Part shown: piece after piece, positions 1-5,100 of the stretch
How the letters are laid out: every line of letters starts with the position of its first letter
Position numbering within the stretch: position 1 is the first letter of the stretch
NCBI GenBank assembly: GCA_023433825.1
Contig: JAEYTU010000470.1
Span: 1 to 5,100, forward strand
Source of the DNA: Planctomycetota bacterium
GTDB taxonomy: Bacteria; Planctomycetota; UBA1135; UBA2386
Length of the DNA: 5,100 nt
Direction: 5' to 3'
Made by a program: the position numbers and the translations under genes
Notes under the pieces: generated by a model
The model's database searches: none
What the model was told of the DNA's origin: nothing
Seen by the model: only the letters and a program-made list of their open reading frames with translations

Positions 1-1695
1 CAGCGCGACGCCGGCGAGCGGCATCAGCTCGACGCGCTCGAGACCGTCGAGATCGATCGCGAACGTCAGCGCCGGCGCGACAACGGCGCGGTCGACTTCG
101 CCCGAGGTCCACGCGGCGAGACTCGCGCCGTCGACGCGACCGTTCGCGCGGACCGTGCCGGCGGCGGCGCGCAGCTCCACTTCGTCGAGACGAACGCCCA
201 CGGCGTCCCCACGCGCACGCACGGCGACGACGACGTCCCCGGCGCCAGTGACCGCCGCCAGTTCGGCGACGACGTCGACGCCGAGTTCGGTCAGCCCACC
301 GTCGACGACGAGGCCCACGGCGCCGCGAACGTTGCCGTCGAGCGACGGCTGCGCGACCGCCGCGACGAACGCGGCGTCGACGTCGCCGTCGATCGCGATC
401 CGCCCGTCGCGCACGGTCAGCGTCCCGTCGAACGTCCCGCGCGTCGGCGCCACCGGGAGCGCCGTCAGCCACGGGACGTCGTGGTCCTCGTGCAGCGTGA
501 GGCGCACGGCGAACGGCGCCTGCGTCGCGAACGCGGCGAGATCGGCGAACGCGACCGACCCTGCCGTCACGTCGGCGTCGACCGCCTTCGATCGGAGCCG
601 CGCGGCGTCGACTCGCAGCGCACCCTCGCCGGCGACGACGCGACACCAGCCGTCGATCGGCGGCAGCGTCGCCACTTGTTCGGGCAATCGCCGCTGCCAG
701 TTCGACGCGTCGACGAACGTGACGACCGCGTCGGCCGACATCGTCCCGAGCGCATCGTCGAACTCGAACGATCCCTCCGTGACGCGCGCCCGAACACCGT
801 CCGCCGAAAGCGTCGCGTCGACGTCGCGCAGTCCGTCCTCGTCGATGCGCACGCTCGCCGCGACCGTCGCGATTCGTTCGCCGACCAGTGTCAGACCGCG
901 GGCGTCGACGGCGGCCTCGCAGGTGAACGTCGGCGACAGCCGCAGCGTCCCGGTGCCGACCGCGTCGCCGCCCGCCAGCACGTCGACGGTCGCGAACAGG
1001 TTCGGAATCCGCGCGAGGTCCTGCACGGCGAACTTCGCCGCGACGGCGCCGTCGGGCCGCAGGTCGGCGGTCGTAGCGACACCCGGCCCAACGACGCGCA
1101 CGCGCCGCGGCCGCGCGAACGCCGCCGGATCGACGTCGACACGCAACGGACCGGCGACGTTCGCGGCGACGCCGGTCAGCTCGAATCGCTCGATCGCGAT
1201 CGATGCACCGTCCGGGGCGACACCTTCGAACGCGAGCAGGTCCGGCGGCCCGCCGTCGGACCGCGCCTCGACCGGCGAACCCGTCGCCGTCAGGTCGAGA
1301 TGCAGCCGTGTCGCCGTGACTCGCGCAGCGCGGATCCCGCCGAGGTCGCCGGTCGCCAGCGCCAGCGGCGCGAGTTCGACGTCGATCCGTGCATCGGCGA
1401 GTTCCCGCAGCGGACCTTCGGTCGCGATCGAGACGCCGGTCAGCGTCAGGTGCGTGATCCAGTTGCCGCCGATCGCGCCGATCGTCACGCGCCCGCCCAG
1501 CTCGCGGCCGAGGAGTTCCGACACTTGGGCGCGGATCCGAGCCTCGAACAGCGGTCGGCGCGCGAGGTACGCGACCTGCACGACGACGACGAGCAGCAGC
1601 AGCACGCGGACGAGCCACCGCACACCGAACCGAACGACGCGGCGGATGCGACCGCCCGCGAAGTGTTCTGTCGTCGTCGACTTCGCGGACACCAC
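1..1695 (-). CDS. AsmA/TamB-like envelope biogenesis protein, N-terminal 565 residues (3' end outside window)
   Basis: The frame is open without a stop from 1695 to the left edge. After a short basic N-terminus (RIRRVVRFGVRWLVR, about 16-30) a single TM anchor, LLLLVVVVQVAYLA (32-45), puts the rest in the periplasm. Next comes a TamB/AsmA-type start: RIRAQVSELLGRELGGRVTI (53-72), then a G.W...LTL.GVSI strand pair (78-90) and ARIDVELAPLAL (102-113). The remaining 450 residues are alternating Val/Asp/Gly-rich strands typical of the long beta-groove that carries phospholipids or aids outer-membrane assembly. The C-terminal DUF490/TamB domain, if present, lies beyond the edge; TamB proteins usually exceed 1000 residues. 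The frame has an in-frame TAG at 1740-1738 and no ATG, so the start is probably GTG 1695 (or the adjacent GTG 1692); CTG 1716 is possible but lies inside a hairpin. No clear Shine-Dalgarno is seen. The gene follows the ccsBA-type gene by 52 bases on the same strand. The family call is from sequence pattern; the precise subfamily is uncertain. Confidence 0.8.
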   Translation of the reverse strand, partial: MVSAKSTTTEHFAGGRIRRVVRFGVRWLVRVLLLLVVVVQVAYLARRPLFEARIRAQVSELLGRELGGRVTIGAIGGNWITHLTLTGVSIATEGPLRELADARIDVELAPLALATGDLGGIRAARVTATRLHLDLTATGSPVEARSDGGPPDLLAFEGVAPDGASIAIERFELTGVAANVAGPLRVDVDPAAFARPRRVRVVGPGVATTADLRPDGAVAAKFAVQDLARIPNLFATVDVLAGGDAVGTGTLRLSPTFTCEAAVDARGLTLVGERIATVAASVRIDEDGLRDVDATLSADGVRARVTEGSFEFDDALGTMSADAVVTFVDASNWQRRLPEQVATLPPIDGWCRVVAGEGALRVDAARLRSKAVDADVTAGSVAFADLAAFATQAPFAVRLTLHEDHDVPWLTALPVAPTRGTFDGTLTVRDGRIAIDGDVDAAFVAAVAQPSLDGNVRGAVGLVVDGGLTELGVDVVAELAAVTGAGDVVVAVRARGDAVGVRLDEVELRAAAGTVRANGRVDGASLAAWTSGEVDRAVVAPALTFAIDLDGLERVELMPLAGVAL

Positions 1696-1706
1696 GGGGC
1701 GCGGAC

Positions 1707-1742
1707 GGTAGCGCAGGCACGCGCGACCTGCGACCCACTACC
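1707..1742 (-). other. Intergenic bulged inverted repeat between ccsBA and the TamB-like gene
   Basis: In the 52-base gap, read on the minus strand, GGTAG (1742-1738) pairs with CTACC (1711-1707), and CGCAGG (1732-1727) pairs with CCTGCG (1717-1712). This gives 11 Watson-Crick pairs in two contiguous blocks, a five-base bulge TGGGT on one side only, and a nine-base loop TCGCGCGTG. It starts five bases after the ccsBA stop and ends 11 bases before the proposed GTG start. No T tract follows, so it is not a canonical intrinsic terminator. It could be a weak or Rho-assisted terminator, a 3'-end stabiliser, or a structure controlling entry to the next gene. High GC makes chance pairing easier, but perfect pairing of a continuous 11-base arm is notable. 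Confidence 0.5.
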
Positions 1743-1747
1743 GAACG

Positions 1748-4700
1748 CTACGCAGTCGTCATCGACGCACGTCGGCGCGCGCCGAGCCAACCGGCGAACA
1801 GCACGGCGAACTCGACCATGTAGAACGTCCAAACTGCTGCACTGAGTCCGCTCGCGAAGCCATAGCTGTGCAGGCCGACGCCGAGCAGGTTCGTGTGGAA
1901 CCACGAGAACACGACGACGACGTTGCCGGCGACCGCGAGCATCGCGACGCCGTGGTCACGGACCAGCCCGCCGAGTCGCGAGTGAAGGATCAGCAGGTTC
2001 CACAGGACGATCATCAGTGCGCCGTTCTCCTTCGGATCCCAGCCCCAGAAGCGCCCCCACGAGTCGTTCGCCCAGATCCCGCCGAGAATCGTCCCGACGG
2101 TCGTGAACAACGTCGCGAAGCAGAGCGTCCCGTAGATCGACGGGCCGAGTTCACTGCGTCCGGTCGTCGCCGTTCCGCGGCGGAACCACGGCGCGAGCAG
2201 CGACACGTGCGCCAGGAAGCCCGCCAGCAGCGCACCGGCGTAGCCGAGATTGATGATCGTCACGTGCGTCGCGAGCCAGAAGTTCGTGTCGAGTACGGCG
2301 AGCAACGTCGGCATCGTGTCGCGGCCGTCGATCTGCTCGAACCGTCCGGCGACGAAGCAGCCGAAGAACCCGAGCACGGCCGCCAGCGAGAGCGCGATCC
2401 GCCGGCGTTGCAGCCGCTCGAGAACCATCGCGGCGATCGCGCCGCTCGCCGTGACGAACAGGATCGTGTCGTAGAGCCCGGTGATCGGCGGGCGATCGCG
2501 CAGCACGCAGCGCAGCACGATGCCGGTCACCAAGAGCACGATGCCGACCCAGGTCGCGACGTGTGTCGCCGTCCACGCGACCCGCCGTCGCGGCGACAGC
2601 GCACCGAGGCACGCGCAGACGAACGCGAGCCCGAACGCGTACAGCGCCCGCCAGACCCAGTCCGCGCGCAGGTAGGCGACCTCCATCGCCAGCGCGTCGC
2701 CCTCGCCGCGGCGTTCCATCGCCGCCTGCAGCTCTGCGTCGAGCGCCGCGAACTCGACGGCCAGTGCCGCCATGTCGGTGCGCGCGCCGAAGATCCGTTC
2801 GTGGCGTCGTGCGATCGCCAGCATCGCCTCGGCACCGCGCGACTCACCGACGAGGTCGCCGGGCGCCAACCACTCGGTGCGCGCCGGGTCGGACGGCGGC
2901 ACGAGCCGCAGGAATCCCGACGCACCGGAGACCGACGCCAGCAACGTCTCCAACTCGCGATCCGGTGACGCCGACCCCTGCCAGCGACGCCCGAGCCAGT
3001 CGGCGAACCCGCGCCGCGCCGGGGCGAACGTGTCCGACAGCCGCTGGTAGTCGCTGACGTTCTGCGCGAGCAGCACGACCTGCTGCTCGATGCCGCTCCG
3101 CTTCGCCTCCGGCCGGTGGCCGTACCGCCGCGCCAACGTGAACAGGTTGCCGAGCGCCGGCCGCAGCTCGTCGTAGCTGTAGCGATCGCGTTTGCGCTTC
3201 TGGTCGTGGCCGAGCTGGATCGCGTCGGCGACCTCGCTGCTCTGCAGCAGGAACGCCGGGTAGCGATCGGCCTGTTCGGGGAACAGCAGCATGTCGAGCG
3301 CCCATTCGGTCGGCGTCACGCTGGTGCCGGCCAGCGGACCGAACGACGCCTCGTCCGGCAGCCGGAGCGTTCGCCGTCCGTGCACGCGCAGCAGCAGGTA
3401 CGACGCGTGCGTCAGCAGCGGCTTCAAGCGTCCGTCCTCCTGCACCGGCATGCGCTCGGCGACGTCGAGCACCGAAACGGGATACGGCGTCGTTCGCACA
3501 CTCGGCGTGTCGTGCGGCGTCGCCGCGTCGGGCGCCTGCGCCGCGAGCGAACCTGCGCCGGCGAACGCGAGCACGACGACGGCAGCCGATGTCGCACTGC
3601 GCAGGAAGCGCAGCAGCTTGACGCCGAACGCGAGCAGCATGCCGGCCGACATCACGATGCAGCCGATCAGCGGCCACTGGTCGGCGACGTTGCGAACGAC
3701 CTGGAACCCGGAGAACAGCGCGCCGTCGGGCCGGCTGTCCTTTCGTCCCCACGTGCTCTGGTAGACGACGACGTCACCGCGGCGCAACGGCTCGTTCATC
3801 TCGACGCGCGCCCGCGACTCGTCGCCGGCGGCGTCGAACACGGTGACCTCGCTGACGAACGCCTTCGGCTTGCTCGTTCCCGGGTGCATCTCGGCCGTGA
3901 AGCGATCGAGTCGGATCGCGAACGGCAGCGGCCACGTCCGCTTGCGCAGCTGCAACCCGTAGGTCTCGCCGTCGCACTCGAATCCGTACCCCGCGACGTC
4001 GAGTCCCCACAGCAGTGTCCGTTCGGGCGTTGCCCCGTGGCGTCGGATCTCGATCTCGCAGGCGGCGATGTTGCGCTCGTTCTCGGGCAGCAGCTCGTTG
4101 CGGTGCAGGACGAATCCGCCGCGCTCGCCGGGCCGCGGTTCGCCGTTCCGCGTCGCGTCACGCACGACGACCGTGAACGGCAGCGACGCCGCGCGGAACG
4201 TCGTCGACGCCTGCGGCGTCGCGTCGAGGAAGTCCTCTCCGCGGATCAGGTGCTCCTCGATCCGGTCGTCGCCGACCTGTCGCTGCACGGCGATCTCCCA
4301 CTCGTGAAAGCTCTGGTAGCTGCGCGCGGATCGGCCTTCGAGAAGCGTCAGCGAACCCTCGTCGGCGTGCCGGAACCGGACGAACCCGGCGAGCAGCAGG
4401 ATCGCGATCCCGACGTGGACCGTCATCACGCCGATGCGGAACGGCACGCGACTGCCGCTGCGCATCGATCGCGCGATCCGCACCATTCCGCCGCAGACGA
4501 GGTTCGCCGCGAGCACGGTCATCAGCAGCATCCCGCCGGGGATCGGCACCGCGATCGCGAGGTCGTCGAGCCACGCCGGCACGTCGGACGCGACGAACAA
4601 GTCGCCGATTCGCTGCAGGACGAACCACGACTCGAAGTACGCGCGCTGCGCCGCATAGAGGCCGTGGTCGACCTGGTACAGCGTCCCGGCCCACGTCACG

Positions 4701-4810
4701 ACGAACAGACCGAACAGCAGCACGACGCACGTCCGATGCGAGATCAGCAGCGACCAGGCAGCGGCAGCGAGAAGGCGCGTGCGGGACGCGAATCGGGGAT
4801 CGCCGTTCAT
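1748..4810 (-). CDS. ccsBA: Fused cytochrome c biogenesis protein ResB-CcsA (CcsBA, System II heme exporter/synthetase)
   Basis: This is a complete 1020-residue inner-membrane protein that would export heme and ligate it to apocytochromes c. The ResB half (about 1-403) has TM1 near 27-45 (ending GTLYQVDHGLY), TM2 86-112, TM3 125-144 with H132, a periplasmic domain with family motifs PFAIRLDRF (296-304), GTSKPK (311-316) and MNEPL...YQSTW (338-354), and TM4 380-400. A further hydrophobic segment (405-424) leads into a periplasmic insert of about 290 residues (425-716). The CcsA half (about 717-1020) has roughly nine TM segments and the WWD heme-binding motif WGRFWGWDPKEN (918-929). H849 (NFWLATHV) and H981 (GLHSYGF) fit the two external heme-ligand histidines; H132 and H943 fit the two transmembrane ones. 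All four appear retained. The ATG at 4810 was chosen because it overlaps the preceding gene's stop (ATGA). An in-frame ATG at 5047 would add an Arg/Gly-rich, non-membrane leader lying antiphase over the upstream gene. There is no strong Shine-Dalgarno, consistent with coupling. Confidence 0.95.
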   Translation of the reverse strand: MNGDPRFASRTRLLAAAAWSLLISHRTCVVLLFGLFVVTWAGTLYQVDHGLYAAQRAYFESWFVLQRIGDLFVASDVPAWLDDLAIAVPIPGGMLLMTVLAANLVCGGMVRIARSMRSGSRVPFRIGVMTVHVGIAILLLAGFVRFRHADEGSLTLLEGRSARSYQSFHEWEIAVQRQVGDDRIEEHLIRGEDFLDATPQASTTFRAASLPFTVVVRDATRNGEPRPGERGGFVLHRNELLPENERNIAACEIEIRRHGATPERTLLWGLDVAGYGFECDGETYGLQLRKRTWPLPFAIRLDRFTAEMHPGTSKPKAFVSEVTVFDAAGDESRARVEMNEPLRRGDVVVYQSTWGRKDSRPDGALFSGFQVVRNVADQWPLIGCIVMSAGMLLAFGVKLLRFLRSATSAAVVVLAFAGAGSLAAQAPDAATPHDTPSVRTTPYPVSVLDVAERMPVQEDGRLKPLLTHASYLLLRVHGRRTLRLPDEASFGPLAGTSVTPTEWALDMLLFPEQADRYPAFLLQSSEVADAIQLGHDQKRKRDRYSYDELRPALGNLFTLARRYGHRPEAKRSGIEQQVVLLAQNVSDYQRLSDTFAPARRGFADWLGRRWQGSASPDRELETLLASVSGASGFLRLVPPSDPARTEWLAPGDLVGESRGAEAMLAIARRHERIFGARTDMAALAVEFAALDAELQAAMERRGEGDALAMEVAYLRADWVWRALYAFGLAFVCACLGALSPRRRVAWTATHVATWVGIVLLVTGIVLRCVLRDRPPITGLYDTILFVTASGAIAAMVLERLQRRRIALSLAAVLGFFGCFVAGRFEQIDGRDTMPTLLAVLDTNFWLATHVTIINLGYAGALLAGFLAHVSLLAPWFRRGTATTGRSELGPSIYGTLCFATLFTTVGTILGGIWANDSWGRFWGWDPKENGALMIVLWNLLILHSRLGGLVRDHGVAMLAVAGNVVVVFSWFHTNLLGVGLHSYGFASGLSAAVWTFYMVEFAVLFAGWLGARRRASMTTA
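4807..4810 (-). other. ATGA stop/start overlap coupling the hypothetical gene to ccsBA
   Basis: On the minus strand the bases read ATGA: ATG (4810-4808) starts the CcsBA protein and TGA (4809-4807) ends the upstream small protein. The 17 bases before the ATG (CAGAGCGTGGTGCTGCG) hold no good Shine-Dalgarno, so initiation probably depends on ribosomes terminating the upstream gene. This decides the ccsBA start and argues for a shared transcript. Confidence 0.85.
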
Positions 4811-5100
4811 CGCAGCACCACGCTCTGGCAGAACTCGACGAAGCCGTCGCGCGCAGCGCGGACGGCGTCCTTCGGACCGGTCAGTTTGGCGAACAGGCTG
4901 TCGCCACCGAGACGCGCGACGGCGCCGACCACGCCTTCCTTCGGTCCGTAGCTCTCGAGCAGCGAAACCGACGCGCCGAGCATCTGGATCCGTGGGAGCG
5001 CGCCGAGCGCCGCCGCATCCAGCTCCTTCGCGCCGACCTGACCGCACCAGCGCGCGAAGTTCGCGGCGACGCCACCGGCCTCGCCGCCAAGGATCACCAG
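4807..5100 (-). CDS. Conserved hypothetical protein, C-terminal 97 residues (5' end outside window)
   Basis: The frame is open from the right edge and ends at a TGA (4809-4807). Because it is open at the edge, the GTG at 5097 is an internal valine codon and not a start. The visible part begins with a Gly-rich segment, GGEAGGVAANFARWCGQVG (about visible residues 5-23). It ends with a hydrophobic-basic tail containing FAKLTGPKDAVRAARDGFVEF and finishing SVVLR. From memory this pattern (GG..xxNxxRWxxQ, then F.KLTGP..AV.A....F..F..S) matches a small soluble or lipoprotein-like family in Planctomycetes and Verrucomicrobia with no established function; no catalytic residues are evident. The stop overlaps the ATG of the ccsBA-type gene (ATGA), so the two are very likely co-translated and functionally linked. 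The missing N-terminus prevents checking for a signal peptide or lipobox. I am confident that this is a real gene, moderately confident of the family resemblance, and make no claim about biochemical role. Confidence 0.8.
   Translation of the reverse strand: MVILGGEAGGVAANFARWCGQVGAKELDAAALGALPRIQMLGASVSLLESYGPKEGVVGAVARLGGDSLFAKLTGPKDAVRAARDGFVEFCQSVVLR

Noticed and set aside
155..1711. Long plus-strand open frame (518 codons) opposite the TamB-like gene
   Set aside because: Its product is a low-complexity Ser/Thr/Arg/Ala string with no motif. The minus-strand frame over the same DNA has a membrane anchor and a TamB-type start. It is an antisense shadow of a GC-rich gene.
1696..1716. CTG at 1716 as the start of the TamB-like gene
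   Set aside because: CTG is a rare start, it falls within the hairpin arm, and the extra residues add no recognisable feature. GTG 1695 is preferred, though not proven.
1707..1742. Calling the intergenic hairpin an intrinsic terminator
   Set aside because: No run of T follows the stem on the minus strand, and the arm is interrupted by a five-base bulge, so I kept it as an unassigned structured element.
481..1845. Plus-strand open frame (454 codons) spanning the gene gap
   Set aside because: The product is Arg/Asp-rich, and it runs antisense to the TamB-like gene, the gap and the end of ccsBA. No domain is recognisable.
3116..4951. Plus-strand open frame (611 codons) opposite ccsBA
   Set aside because: The Arg/Glu/Gln-rich product has no recognisable fold and is antisense to a region with clear ResB motifs. 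A second such frame at 1868-2968 is rejected for the same reason.
4811..5047. N-terminal extension of the CcsBA protein to an ATG at 5047
   Set aside because: The added 79 residues are Arg/Gly-rich and overlap the real upstream gene in another frame. The ATG at 4810, overlapping that gene's stop, gives a normal ResB N-terminus.

Overview
The window is one strand-coherent, protein-coding stretch of a very GC-rich bacterial chromosome. All three genes I can support lie on the minus strand and read from the right edge to the left: (1) the C-terminal end of a small conserved hypothetical protein (4807-5100, starts outside the window); (2) a complete 1020-residue fused ResB-CcsA (CcsBA) System II cytochrome c biogenesis protein (1748-4810); (3) the first 565 residues of an AsmA/TamB-like envelope protein (1-1695, continues past the left edge). 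I see no RNA gene, mobile element, CRISPR array or phage remnant. The only non-coding DNA is a 52-base gap between genes 2 and 3.

The organism is most likely a member of the Planctomycetota or a close relative. The reasons are the high GC, the planctomycete style of the CcsBA (long periplasmic insert between the two halves, WWD motif reading WGRFWGWDPKEN), and the upstream partner, which resembles a small family I remember from planctomycete and verrucomicrobial genomes. This is inference from recalled family features, not from a search.

Genes 1 and 2 overlap by an ATGA junction, which implies co-transcription and translational coupling, so the small protein probably works in or near respiratory cytochrome maturation. 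CcsBA would carry heme across the inner membrane and attach it to CXXCH motifs of c-type cytochromes. The TamB-like gene follows after a 52-base gap holding a bulged inverted repeat. It could be a third operon member or could be partly insulated by that hairpin. It would act in envelope or outer-membrane biogenesis rather than heme handling.

Nothing here amounts to a clearly new system. The items most worth a second look are the roughly 290-residue periplasmic insert in CcsBA, the coupled small protein of unknown function, and the intergenic hairpin. Long open frames on the plus strand (e.g. 155-1711, 481-1845, 1868-2968, 3116-4951) are antisense shadows caused by high GC.
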